DNA of 64,000 bases, from positions 3,254,598 to 3,318,597 of the forward strand of contig CP070638.1 in assembly GCA_020354025.1 (NCBI GenBank). Direction: 5' to 3'. This DNA comes from Fidelibacterota bacterium (lineage in GTDB: Bacteria; Fidelibacterota; Marinisomatia; SCGC-AAA003-L08; TS1B11). This document shows positions 45,308 through 53,912 of the stretch, piece after piece. A program made the position numbers and the translations under genes. The number at the start of each line of letters is the position of its first letter. Position 1 is the stretch's first letter. The notes beneath the pieces were generated by a model. The model was not told where the DNA came from, did not search any database, and saw nothing but the letters and a program-made list of their open reading frames with translations.

Positions 45308-46498
45308 TCAGGCGATAAATGACGAAGGTACGTCCCTGAGCCGAACAACATCACTGATCCGCTCGGCTACATCGAATCCTTTAGCGCAGCTCACGGTACA
45401 GCCCGGGCAGCCTCTGCACGGATCGGAAGACACGTCCAGGGAAAGGAGCAGGTCCTGGGCGGCGCCGAGGTTGCGGTGGCCATAAGTGTACATGTAGGCC
45501 CGCATCATATCAGGAATGGGCAGGTTCTTCGGGCACTGGCCGGTGCAGGTTTCGCATCCCAGGCAATAGAGTCCCGGTACCGATCCCTGCAATTTGAGAT
45601 CCTCCTGCTCCTCCCTGGTCAGGGCCAGGTCCTCCATGACCGACAGGTCAGTATGCAGCTGATCGAAGGTAGTAAACCCGGGGATAGTGGTGTGCACGTT
45701 GGTATCCTGCAGTACCCATTTCAGGGCCGCTTTCGGGTTCACGGTCACTCCTCGCCTCGTGCCACCGCCCAGAGTTTTCATGGCTACGATACCCAGTCCT
45801 GCCTTGGCCGCTTTGGCAATTGCCTCTCTTAGTACTCCGCTACCACTGTCCGTGAAGTTGTAGCCCGTAAGAACTACATCGTAGATCTTGCTGTCAATGG
45901 CGGCTTGAATCACTTCCGGCTGGCGGCTATGGGTGGATACACCCACAAAACGAGTTTTCCCGGATTTCCTGGCTGCTTGCAGTGCATTGAGGAAAGGCTC
46001 GTGAAGCGTATCGGCACGATTACTCGTGCTATGGAGGTAGAGAATCTCAACATAGTCCAGCCCCAGTCGTTTCAGACTGAGATTGAACCTATCGAGGAAG
46101 ACCTTTTCCGTCTCTTTGGCCGATTCCATTTTATCATCCGCTATCTTCGTAGCTATGACGAAGGAGTCCCTTGGCCGTCCCTTTAAGACTCTGCCGATTA
46201 TCTCTTCATTCCGCCCCCGCATGTAGCCGTGTGCCGTGTCCAGATGAACTATACCGTTGTCCAGGGCCGCCGCTATCAAGGCGGGATTGTCGGAATTCAT
46301 GACGCCCATACTCACGATCGGCAGTTTCAGTCCGGTTTTACCCAGTGTCCGGTAGATAATTTTTCTCTCGGATTGCTGGAGAGGGGGTTCAGTGTTGTGC
46401 AGGCTGGCGCGGGCTGATCCGACAAAGGCGATTCCCGCTGCCCCCGCGAATGATTTTTTTATAAAATCCTTACGACCTACTGCTTTGGCGGCTTTCAC
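45308..46498 (-). CDS. Exported aldo/keto reductase with C-terminal 4Fe-4S domain
   Basis: 396 residues from GTG 46498, chosen because AGGGAG lies six bases upstream. The longer frame starts at a TTG without such a site. A Tat-like start (VGRKDFIKKSFAGAAGIAFVG) is followed by an AKR barrel with tetrad residues in HLDTAHGY, IATKI and LYLHS. The C-terminus has CLGCETCTGQCPK and CRGCPGCTVSCAKG, two 4Fe-4S sites. AKRs with added ferredoxin domains reduce unknown substrates. Divergent from the DUF4837 gene and adjacent to the DUF6599 gene. Confidence 0.9.
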   Translation of the reverse strand: MKAAKAVGRKDFIKKSFAGAAGIAFVGSARASLHNTEPPLQQSERKIIYRTLGKTGLKLPIVSMGVMNSDNPALIAAALDNGIVHLDTAHGYMRGRNEEIIGRVLKGRPRDSFVIATKIADDKMESAKETEKVFLDRFNLSLKRLGLDYVEILYLHSTSNRADTLHEPFLNALQAARKSGKTRFVGVSTHSRQPEVIQAAIDSKIYDVVLTGYNFTDSGSGVLREAIAKAAKAGLGIVAMKTLGGGTRRGVTVNPKAALKWVLQDTNVHTTIPGFTTFDQLHTDLSVMEDLALTREEQEDLKLQGSVPGLYCLGCETCTGQCPKNLPIPDMMRAYMYTYGHRNLGAAQDLLLSLDVSSDPCRGCPGCTVSCAKGFDVAERISDVVRLRDVPSSFIA

Positions 46499-46668
46499 AA
46501 TTTTCTCCCTCTGATTTTGAGTACCGGGCAAATGAATCCCGCATACTCCTGTTTCGTCTGTCTATGGGGGTATTAGTGTACAAAGAATCTGTCCCGGTAT
46601 CAAGGGTTGTGATCCAGGTGGGAGTTCCCCCGGAATATCAAGTTGGAAGTCCAATCGGTTTATACTAC

Positions 46669-46684
46669 ATCGAACGCGTTCGAT
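46669..46684. promoter_or_regulatory. Perfect 16-bp palindrome, candidate operator
   Basis: ATCGAACG-CGTTCGAT at 46669-46684 reads the same on both strands. The central CG pattern is like LacI/GalR-family operators (A-A-C-G-C-G-T-T), so a repressor site for the divergent reductase is plausible; no LacI gene is in the window. Confidence 0.45.
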
Positions 46685-46777
46685 AAAATATGGGTGCACC
46701 ATAAAAATTTTTCTGTGCCTGGGATGCAATGGATAACAACTTATACCCTTTAAAAACAGGGCCGCTCTGGCGTGGAA

Positions 46778-46806
46778 CTATTATTAATATGGTTAATTAA
46801 TAATAG
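46778..46806. promoter_or_regulatory. AT-rich inverted repeat, candidate operator
   Basis: CTATTATTAAT (46778-46788) and ATTAATAATAG (46796-46806) pair perfectly across a seven-base spacer, ending 40 bases before the DUF4837 start. The form suits a dimeric repressor or promoter-proximal site. Confidence 0.45.
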
Positions 46807-46846
46807 CGATGTGGGAGTTAACGGCGGCTATTAGTCTGGAGGTTTA

Positions 46847-47926
46847 ATGCGCTCAGCTAGAGTATTTAAAATTACGATTCGGAGTTGTCTGACTGCGTTC
46901 CTGGTCAGTTTCCTGCTCGTGCGTTGCGGCTATACGCCGCCGGTGATCGGCCAGGAGGACGTATTGGTGATCGTAGCATCCGAGGAAGACCGTCCGCTGC
47001 TAGAACCATTGCTAGCGGATGTTTTAGGACGCTCTATGGCCACTCCAGCGCCGGAGCCGTACTTTAAAATCAGGTGGGAAACGCCGGCGGAATTCGAGAC
47101 CTTCCAGCACTATAAAAGCCTGGTGGTTGCGTCGCTATCTAATCCGGCAGATTCCACCGGGGATGTCCTTATCCGGAGGATACTTGGTGAGAAGCGGGTA
47201 ACAGAGGCCATGCAAGGCGGGAATCCCATATATGTCACCAGTGACCTCCTGGCTCGTGGGCAGATATTCATGGGTCTCTCAGCGCTGGACGCTATCCACG
47301 CCCAGAAAGAGCTGTCCCGCCTGCGCAGTTGGATATTCGACCAGTTCGAGCAACAGCTGCGTATTCGGCAGTACCGTGCCATGTACCGGGGCCGAGAGCA
47401 GAAGAATCTGGCGAAAGAGCTGGAGGAAAAATACGGATGGCGGCTGCGTATCCAGCGCGACTACCTTACAATCAAGGAATTGCCGGACCAGAACTTTGTC
47501 TGGCTAGGCCGGGGTTATCCGTTTCGCTGGCTGTCGATCCACTGGATTGAGCAGGCAGATACGATGAATGTCAGCCCGGAGCTGGCCTGGCAGAGCATGG
47601 AATATATAGCGGATTCACTCTTCGCCGACATCTACATCGACTCCCTCTTCCGCAGCACGGAAATCGGTGATCAGAACGGGCACACAATCTTTATTCTTCG
47701 GGGTGTCTGGGGGCATCGAACCCAGGTTGGCGGGGGACCTTTCTTTACTTACGTATTCCGCGACAGCGAGCAGAACCGTCTTTATTTTATCAGCGGGGTG
47801 GTATTCAATCCCGGTGGACCCAAAGCCCTTCTTATCCGCCAGCAGGAAGTTATCGGCCGCACTTTTCATACCTTTGAAGAGCCACCGAAGTCCAGAGTCC
47901 AGCCACAAGGTGATAACCTTACATAA
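46847..47926 (+). CDS. DUF4837 lipoprotein
   Basis: 359 residues. Lipoprotein signal ending FLLVRCG, then the family pattern with VLVIVASEEDRPLLEPLLAD, YKSLVVASLSNPADST, ELEEKYGWRLRIQRDY, GRGYPFRWLSIHWIEQAD and HTIFILRGVWGHRTQVGGGPF. DUF4837 is common in Bacteroidota and relatives and of unknown function. It leads the long plus-strand polysaccharide and housekeeping run. Confidence 0.88.
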   Translation: MRSARVFKITIRSCLTAFLVSFLLVRCGYTPPVIGQEDVLVIVASEEDRPLLEPLLADVLGRSMATPAPEPYFKIRWETPAEFETFQHYKSLVVASLSNPADSTGDVLIRRILGEKRVTEAMQGGNPIYVTSDLLARGQIFMGLSALDAIHAQKELSRLRSWIFDQFEQQLRIRQYRAMYRGREQKNLAKELEEKYGWRLRIQRDYLTIKELPDQNFVWLGRGYPFRWLSIHWIEQADTMNVSPELAWQSMEYIADSLFADIYIDSLFRSTEIGDQNGHTIFILRGVWGHRTQVGGGPFFTYVFRDSEQNRLYFISGVVFNPGGPKALLIRQQEVIGRTFHTFEEPPKSRVQPQGDNLT

Positions 47927-47939
47927 TGGGACACAGAAT

Positions 47940-48398
47940 ATGAAGAAAGTAGCAATCCTTATGGGCAGCGAGACCGACCGACCAGCAATGGAAGCAGCGC
48001 TGTTATACCTGGACCATTTTCAGGTGCCCTACGAGGTTAATATTCTCTCTGCCCATCGCAATCCCGAGCAGGTAGCCCAGTTCGCTGCCGGAGCCAGGGA
48101 GAATGGATTTGGGGTGTTGATCGCCGGGGCCGGTATGGCGGCACACCTGGCAGGGGCGGTGAAGGCTCACTCTACTCTGCCGGTGATCGGTGTGCCCCTA
48201 CCGGGTGGTGTGGCCGATGGGCTGGATGCCCTGCTTTCAACGGTACAGATGCCCAGGGGGGTGCCGGTTGCCACCGTAAGCGTGGGGAAGGCCGGGGCGA
48301 TAAATGCCGCCGTGCTAGCGGTAGAAATCCTAGCTCTGGATGATCCGGCACTGCACGAACGCCTGGAGCAGTTCAGGAGTCGGGGAGCGAAACTTTAG
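47940..48398 (+). CDS. purE: PurE, N5-carboxyaminoimidazole ribonucleotide mutase
   Basis: Purine synthesis: moves the carboxyl of N5-CAIR to form CAIR. 152 residues from ATG 47940, 13 bases after the DUF4837 stop. GSETDRPAME (substrate phosphate loop), SAHRNPEQV with the catalytic His, AGAGMAAHLAGAVKAHSTLPVIGVP. Length and motifs normal (class I). No purK is seen next to it. Confidence 0.96.
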   Translation: MKKVAILMGSETDRPAMEAALLYLDHFQVPYEVNILSAHRNPEQVAQFAAGARENGFGVLIAGAGMAAHLAGAVKAHSTLPVIGVPLPGGVADGLDALLSTVQMPRGVPVATVSVGKAGAINAAVLAVEILALDDPALHERLEQFRSRGAKL

Positions 48399-49268
48399 TT
48401 GTCCACCAGAGTACTAATAACAGGGGCGCTAGGACAACTAGGACTGGCCCTGGCGCAGGTGTTGTCATCAGGAATGGACCTGCTGCTCACGGATCTGGAA
48501 CCTGGAGACAGCGGAGTAGCTCCCTGTGATATTACCAGCTGGGAGCAGGTAAAGGAGGCAGTCCGGTCCTTCAAGCCCCAGTACATCGTCAACTCCGCCG
48601 CCATGACCGATGTTGACGGCAACGAAAGGGAGCCGGAAAGGGCCCGGCTGGTGAACACCGTAGGTGTGGAACATTTATTAGCGGCCGGAGCGGAGGCGGG
48701 AGCCCGCCTGGTGCAGGTGAGCACCGACTATGTATTCGACGGCACGGCCGGGCCGTACCTGGAAAGTGATAAGCCTGCACCTCTGAGTGTTTACGGACGG
48801 ACGAAACTGGAAGCGGAGCGGCTGGTCCTTGAAGGGGACGCCCATCTGGTCATCCGGGCTAATGTGCTCTTTGGGCCTGACATCGAATCCCGAGCCAGCT
48901 TCGTTCACTGGGTGGTGAACTCACTAGAGGAAGGCAAGCAAATTCGCGTTGTGGACGACCAGATCAACAATCCAACCCTTACCACTAACCTGGCAGAGGC
49001 CATCAGGAAAGCTCTAGAACAGGGAGCCGGGGGGCTGTACCATTACGGGGGTTTAGAATTCGCCAGCCGCTATGATTTCGCCTTGAAAATAGCCCAGCAT
49101 TTCAACCTGCCTGTTGAAGGCATAGCCACGATCACTACTAAAGAGCTCGATCAGCTGGCGCCGCGACCACTGAAAGGCGGCCTGATCTGCAGCAAGATGA
49201 AAATGGAGTTGAACGTGACAAATTCAAATATCTCGGAGGGCTTGTCCCAGGCCTTTCCTGTCAGCTGA
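48399..49268 (+). CDS. dTDP-4-dehydrorhamnose reductase-like protein (RmlD/RfbD)
   Basis: 289 residues. Uses a TTG start directly after the purE stop (no gap), which keeps the Rossmann start MSTRVLITGALGQLGLAL complete. YxxxK catalytic motif: SVYGRTKLEAE. Also VSTDYVFDGTAGPYLES and VFEDQ-like VVDDQINNPT. Reduces dTDP-4-keto-L-rhamnose or a related sugar for surface polysaccharide. The rest of an rml operon is not in the window, so the exact sugar is uncertain. Confidence 0.88.
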   Translation: MSTRVLITGALGQLGLALAQVLSSGMDLLLTDLEPGDSGVAPCDITSWEQVKEAVRSFKPQYIVNSAAMTDVDGNEREPERARLVNTVGVEHLLAAGAEAGARLVQVSTDYVFDGTAGPYLESDKPAPLSVYGRTKLEAERLVLEGDAHLVIRANVLFGPDIESRASFVHWVVNSLEEGKQIRVVDDQINNPTLTTNLAEAIRKALEQGAGGLYHYGGLEFASRYDFALKIAQHFNLPVEGIATITTKELDQLAPRPLKGGLICSKMKMELNVTNSNISEGLSQAFPVS

Positions 49269-49271
49269 CAA

Positions 49272-50054
49272 ATGCCCAAGTCCCCGGAAAATCTGAAGAG
49301 TCTAGTAATCACCCCGACCTACAATGAGCGGGAGAACATCGAAACCCTTCTGGCTCGAATTCACGATGTAGTTCCCGAAGCCCATGTACTGGTGGTGGAT
49401 GATAATTCCCCTGACGGTACCGGCGCTTATGTGAAGGAGCAGGCGGCGAAGAACGGCTGGGTAAATCTTATTGAGCGGCCCAACAAGCTGGGGTTGGGCA
49501 CCGCCTATTGTACCGGTTTCACCTGGGCTCTTGACAGGAATTATGAGGCCATCATCCAGATGGACGCCGATCTATCACACGATCCCGGGCAGATACCGGA
49601 ACTACTCAAGCAACTCCGGGATTGGGACCTGGTTATCGGCAGCCGGTATATCAAGGGAGTGAACGTAGTCAACTGGCCTCTGAGCCGCCTGATCCTGAGT
49701 TGGTCTGCCAACATCTACGCCAAAGTAATCACGGGGGTACCGGTCTGGGATCTCACGGGCGGCTATAAATGCTGGCGCCGGGAAGTACTGGCCAACCTGG
49801 ATATCCCAACCATCAGGTCCGAAGGGTATGCCTTTCAGATTGAGACCACTTACCGGGCCTATAACCGGGGCTACCGGATCCGGGAATCCCCGATCGTATT
49901 TGTAGACCGCACCGAAGGTGCTTCCAAGATGTCCAAGGGTATTATTTACGAGGCTGTCTGGATGGTCCCCCGCCTGAGATTGTCAAGGATCAGGAGGGCT
50001 ATCCGCCGGAAATTGTTTGCGTCCAGGGAGGACAAAGGCAAGACCGAACCATGA
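49272..50054 (+). CDS. Polyprenol-phosphate glycosyltransferase (DPM1-type GT2)
   Basis: 260 residues. LVITPTYNERENIETLLARI, VLVVDDNSPDGTGAYV, QMDADLSHDPGQIPEL (DxD), the long FTWALDR..., and SRYIKGVNVVNWPLSR. Soluble, with no C-terminal membrane domain, like dolichol-phosphate-mannose synthase subunit 1. Transfers a sugar from a nucleotide sugar to polyprenyl phosphate. Overlaps the next gene by four bases. Confidence 0.92.
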   Translation: MPKSPENLKSLVITPTYNERENIETLLARIHDVVPEAHVLVVDDNSPDGTGAYVKEQAAKNGWVNLIERPNKLGLGTAYCTGFTWALDRNYEAIIQMDADLSHDPGQIPELLKQLRDWDLVIGSRYIKGVNVVNWPLSRLILSWSANIYAKVITGVPVWDLTGGYKCWRREVLANLDIPTIRSEGYAFQIETTYRAYNRGYRIRESPIVFVDRTEGASKMSKGIIYEAVWMVPRLRLSRIRRAIRRKLFASREDKGKTEP

Positions 50055-52126
50055 CCCTCTCCGTCGTCGTGGTGAGCTACAACGTCCGCGAGTTCGTCAA
50101 GCAGTGCTTGACTTCGCTCAACCGGGCTTCTTTCGATGGCAACGTGGAGACCATCCTGGTTGACAATAATTCCTATGACGGCACGGTCGAGATGGTCCGG
50201 CGTCGTTTCCCCCAAGTACAGGTAATCGAAAACAGCGAAAATCAAGGTTTTGCCGCCGCCGCCAACCAGGGGATTGCCGCTTCCGGCGGGGAGATGGTCC
50301 TGCTCCTCAATCCTGATACAATTCTGGAGGAACAGACCCTTCAGGTCCTGGTGGACTACTTGCGTGACCATCTGGACGCGGGGTGTGTCGGGCCGAGAAT
50401 CCTGAACAGCGATGGCAGCTTCCAGTTAGCCTCCCGGCGGAGTTTTCCCGGACCATGGGTAGCGTTCACCCACCTGGCCGGGCTGGGCCGCCTGTTTCCC
50501 AGAAGCCGTCTATTCGGGCGATATAACTTTACCTACCTGGATACTTCCGAGACCCACGAGGTAGATGCGATCAGCGGATCCTGTATGTGCCTACCCCGCC
50601 GGGTGATTGATGAAGTAGGGCCCCTGGACGAAGCCTTTTTCATGTTCTGGGAGGACACCGACTACTGCTATCGCATCTGGCAGTCAGGATACAAAGTGGT
50701 GTACCACCCGGCGACGAAGATCGTGCACTACAAGGGCGAAAGCGTGAGAACCGACCCGCTTTACAACCTCCGGGTCTTCCACGAGGCCCTGGCAGCCTTC
50801 GCCCGCAAACACAACACCTTTTCAGGGGGACTCATTGGCTCCCTATTGCTGCGGATTACTATTCGCTTGCGCCTCTGGTTAGCGAAATTCCGAAGTTCCC
50901 TAGCGACTTTCTCCTCGCTGATTATCGATGTCATGGTAATCGGGGCAGCTTTTTTCGTCATGATCTGTGTACGTTTCCTGCCCGATCCTCATTTTCGCAC
51001 CCGGGAGATGTTGGTGCTTTATGCCCCGGTAGTAGCGGTGTACGCGGTGTTGTGGCTGGGCATCGGGGGGTTGTTCCAGATTTACGGGCGTTACGTCCTC
51101 AGCTACAGCCGGGCACTCATCGCATCCCTGGTGGGCTTTCTGATCATTGCCACCCTGACATACCTATACCGTGAGGTGGCCTACTCCCGGATAGTGCTGG
51201 TATCGGCATCGGCGCTGGTGGCGGGATTGCTGCCTGGTTGGCGGCTGGTAGTGCATCTGCGCAGGGTTACGCACAGGATCGGGGACAGTTACCGCGCCCA
51301 CCGGCCTTCCATATTCTCCAGGAGGGCTGTCATCCTGGGAGCCGGGGCGGAAGGCAGGCGAATCGCCAGCCTGCTCATGCGGCGACCGGATACAGGAATA
51401 GACCTACTAGGCTTTGTGGATGACGGATCCAGCACATCCCCAAAAGAAAACAATCTCCTGCTGCCCTACCTGGGACGAACCGACGAGCTGCGGGACCTGG
51501 CTGACCGACACCGTATCCGGGAAGTAATCGTGACCGGAGAGAGCTTCAGCAACCAGCGGCTTATGGCTATCCTGGAACAGACCCGGGACCTGCCGCTCCT
51601 GTTTCGCATTGTGCCCCATGAAGACGAGGTAATGCTGGGAAAGGCGAATGTCGAGTATATCGGCGACCTGCCATTCGTCAGCGTTGAGGCTACCCTCTAC
51701 CAGCGCTTTCATCTCTTGTCCAAGCGGCTGTTCGACATCCTGGCTTCAGGATTGTTGCTGCTGGTGCTGCTGCCGGTATGGCCTTTTCTGCTACCCGTAT
51801 GCGGCCTGGAGCGCCACACTATCTGGACGGTAGACGGCGGCCAGGTAAGCATCCGGTTGTTACGGAAGGGTGGTGAGGGAATTCGACGGCTGCCTCTGCT
51901 GTGGTTTATTTTCCGAGGCGGGCTGAGCTTCGTGGGAGGGGAAATGGTGCCTGCCGATGAATCAGATCCCCGCCTGCTTTTCAAACCCGGCATGACGGGG
52001 CTGGCTCAGCTGCGACGGATGGAAGACGAACCGGAAGTGGCTGGGAGCTACGATCACTACTACCTCCAGCACCAGTCGCTCACCTTCGACCTGGAAATAA
52101 TCCTAAAGGCGCTGTTCAGGATTTGA
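50051..52126 (+). CDS. GT2 rhamnosyltransferase fused to a degenerate initiating sugar-phosphate transferase
   Basis: 691 residues. 1-290: GT2 with VVSYNVREFVKQCLTSLN, VDNNSYDGTVEM, GEMVLLLNPDT and FMFWEDTDYCYRIWQSGYKV. 290-420: four to five membrane spans (ALVAGLLPGWRLVV near the end). 425-540: CoA_binding_3-type Rossmann domain (RRAVILGAGAEGRRIASLL). 545-691: a WbaP/WcaJ-like domain (LSKRLFDILASGLLLLVLLPV, RRLPLLWFIFRGGLSFVGGE, KPGMTGLAQLRR). The catalytic block with the usual R-x-G-x-x-G-x-x-F and K-F-R-S-M is replaced by unrelated residues (TIWTVDGGQVSIRLLRKGG), so the second activity may be lost. Confidence 0.87.
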   Translation: MTLSVVVVSYNVREFVKQCLTSLNRASFDGNVETILVDNNSYDGTVEMVRRRFPQVQVIENSENQGFAAAANQGIAASGGEMVLLLNPDTILEEQTLQVLVDYLRDHLDAGCVGPRILNSDGSFQLASRRSFPGPWVAFTHLAGLGRLFPRSRLFGRYNFTYLDTSETHEVDAISGSCMCLPRRVIDEVGPLDEAFFMFWEDTDYCYRIWQSGYKVVYHPATKIVHYKGESVRTDPLYNLRVFHEALAAFARKHNTFSGGLIGSLLLRITIRLRLWLAKFRSSLATFSSLIIDVMVIGAAFFVMICVRFLPDPHFRTREMLVLYAPVVAVYAVLWLGIGGLFQIYGRYVLSYSRALIASLVGFLIIATLTYLYREVAYSRIVLVSASALVAGLLPGWRLVVHLRRVTHRIGDSYRAHRPSIFSRRAVILGAGAEGRRIASLLMRRPDTGIDLLGFVDDGSSTSPKENNLLLPYLGRTDELRDLADRHRIREVIVTGESFSNQRLMAILEQTRDLPLLFRIVPHEDEVMLGKANVEYIGDLPFVSVEATLYQRFHLLSKRLFDILASGLLLLVLLPVWPFLLPVCGLERHTIWTVDGGQVSIRLLRKGGEGIRRLPLLWFIFRGGLSFVGGEMVPADESDPRLLFKPGMTGLAQLRRMEDEPEVAGSYDHYYLQHQSLTFDLEIILKALFRI

Positions 52127-52308
52127 CGACGGGATATGACCACCGCAATGGTAGAGGAGTCTATCATTGCGAAACCGTCAGTTGACGAATGTGGCAATAT
52201 CGTTGGAACGGGACGATCACGCCACGCTTTTGAGACCAGCACACATCAAAGCGGGGATTCAAAACCTTCTGGCATTCCACCCTTTAGCGGTGATAACCTT
52301 CCGGGCGC

Positions 52309-53268
52309 ATGGCTAGCAAATACACACTCAGTTTTGAAAAGCCCCTCCAGGAGTTGGAGGAGAAGATCGAGGCGACCAAGCGAACTGCCCTGGAGCGGGG
52401 AATAGACATGAGTAAGGAGATCGAGGGTCTGGAGTCCAAGCTGGAGAAAACGGCGGCCGATTTCTATCAGAACCTTACCCGCTGGCAACGGGTTCAGATG
52501 GCCCGCCATTCGGAGCGGCCTTACACCCTGGATTACATCGAGCGCATCACCAGCTTCTGGTTCGAGATGCACGGTGACCGCCACTTCGCCGATGACAAGG
52601 CGGTGGTGGGCGGCCTGGCCGAGATCGATGGCGAGCAGGTGGTCATAATTGGTCAGCAGAAAGGCCGGGGCACCCGGGACAACCTATTCCGCAACTTCGG
52701 CATGCCCCGACCGGAAGGCTACCGCAAGGCCCTGCGCCTGATGAACCTTGCTGCCAGGTTCAACCGCCCGGTGATCTCCTTCATCGATACACCGGGCGCC
52801 TACCCAGGGATCGGGGCTGAAGAGCGAGGGCAGGCCGAGGCGATTGCCCGAAACCTGATGGTAATGTCCACCCTGCCGGTACCGATCATCATCCTTGTCA
52901 TTGGGGAGGGGGCTTCCGGCGGTGCGTTGGGCATGGGAGTGGGTGACCGACTCCTCATGCTGGAGAACACCTGGTTCTCCGTCATCAGCCCCGAGGGGTG
53001 TGCTTCAATCCTCTACCGGGACGCCAGCAAGGCCGAAGAGGCCGCCGACGCCATGCGCGTAACACCCCAGGACCTGATGGAAATGGGTGTATGCGATCGA
53101 ATCCTACCTGAGCCTCCGGGCGGCGCTCACCGGGATGCGGATACCGTAGCGGCTACCGTGAAATCGATTCTCATGGAAACCCTGGCAGAACTGAAGGAAA
53201 TCCCGCCGGAGAAGCTGGTAGCCACCCGCGTGAGCCGCTACGAGCGTCTCGGCCAGTGGCAGGAATGA
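52309..53268 (+). CDS. accA: Acetyl-CoA carboxylase carboxyltransferase alpha subunit
   Basis: Makes malonyl-CoA with AccD. 319 residues. An N-terminal coiled segment, then the conserved core PYTLDYIERI, FADDKAVVGGLAEIDGEQV, RNFGMPRPEGYRKALRLM, PVISFIDTPGAYPGIGAEERGQ, GEGASGGALGMGVGDRLL and PEGCASILYRD. Full-length, typical of AccA. It is followed with a four-base overlap by a thioesterase gene. The preceding 180 bases hold no supported gene. Confidence 0.97.
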   Translation: MASKYTLSFEKPLQELEEKIEATKRTALERGIDMSKEIEGLESKLEKTAADFYQNLTRWQRVQMARHSERPYTLDYIERITSFWFEMHGDRHFADDKAVVGGLAEIDGEQVVIIGQQKGRGTRDNLFRNFGMPRPEGYRKALRLMNLAARFNRPVISFIDTPGAYPGIGAEERGQAEAIARNLMVMSTLPVPIIILVIGEGASGGALGMGVGDRLLMLENTWFSVISPEGCASILYRDASKAEEAADAMRVTPQDLMEMGVCDRILPEPPGGAHRDADTVAATVKSILMETLAELKEIPPEKLVATRVSRYERLGQWQE

Positions 53269-53702
53269 ATCTCACCCACCGCCACCGTTTGCGGGTCATC
53301 TACGCTCAGACTGACCGCATGAACGTAGTCTACTACAGCCGGTACTACGAGTTCTTCGAGGCGGCTCGCGGCGCCTTCATGCGACGCATCAACTTACCCT
53401 ACGAGCAGCTTGAACGTGAAGGCATCTTCCTGCCAGTGGTAGAAAGCCACTGCCGCCACTTTCTCCCGGCCACTTACGAGGACCTGCTCACTATCGAGAC
53501 GCGACTGGACGACGAGCCGAAGGCAAAAGTCAAACTCTCATACAGGATCTACAAAGAGGGTGTCGAGCGGCCTATTGCCGAGGGATATACAATACATTCC
53601 TTTGTGAACAAGGACCTCAAGCGGGTGGAAGTACCGGAGGCTTTCCTGGTCTGTATCCGCCGGTATGCCGGGCAGGTGCTGGAAGATGAGGCATCCCCCT
53701 GA
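53265..53702 (+). CDS. YbgC/4-hydroxybenzoyl-CoA-type thioesterase
   Basis: 145 residues from ATG 53265, which overlaps the accA stop by four bases (an upstream GTG adds three residues). VIYAQTDRMNVVYYSRYYEFFEAARGAF carries the catalytic Asp of the hotdog 4HBT family, and FLPATYEDLLTIETRL and IAEGYTIHSFVNKDLKRVEVPEAF follow. Hydrolyses an acyl-CoA. Translationally coupled to accA. Confidence 0.9.
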   Translation: MNLTHRHRLRVIYAQTDRMNVVYYSRYYEFFEAARGAFMRRINLPYEQLEREGIFLPVVESHCRHFLPATYEDLLTIETRLDDEPKAKVKLSYRIYKEGVERPIAEGYTIHSFVNKDLKRVEVPEAFLVCIRRYAGQVLEDEASP

Positions 53703-53705
53703 CCA

Positions 53706-53912
53706 ATGACCACCATAGGCATTGCCGCTAAGACCTGGCTTCGGGCCCAGGTCCGCCCGCGACAAAAGGCATTCGAGAAAGTTCGCAGCGAGTACCGGTA
53801 TGAGATCGCCCGCATGAAAGGTCCCGGCACCCCGGTTTGGTGTGATGCAGCTGCGGGTGGCATCCATTTTAATGATGAGCATTCCGCAATCATGTTCAAT
53901 AGTAATCCATGA
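53706..53912 (+). CDS. Small hypothetical protein
   Basis: 68 residues, packed between the thioesterase and the Wzi-like gene. The ATG lies three bases after the previous stop and the end overlaps the next start by four bases. Product: MTTIGIAAKTWLRAQVRPRQ... with a basic N-terminal half and no recognised domain. Kept because of the close packing; it may still be spurious. Confidence 0.45.
   Translation: MTTIGIAAKTWLRAQVRPRQKAFEKVRSEYRYEIARMKGPGTPVWCDAAAGGIHFNDEHSAIMFNSNP

Larger units (their letters stand above)
46499..46846. other. Divergent regulatory region with two perfect palindromes
   Basis: No gene between the reductase and DUF4837 genes. It holds the two palindromes listed next and an AT-rich upstream region of the DUF4837 start (CTGGAGG before the ATG). 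Confidence 0.6.

Noticed and set aside
52136..52405. 89-codon frame before and overlapping accA
   Set aside because: Overlaps the accA N-terminus out of frame, low-complexity, no ribosome site.
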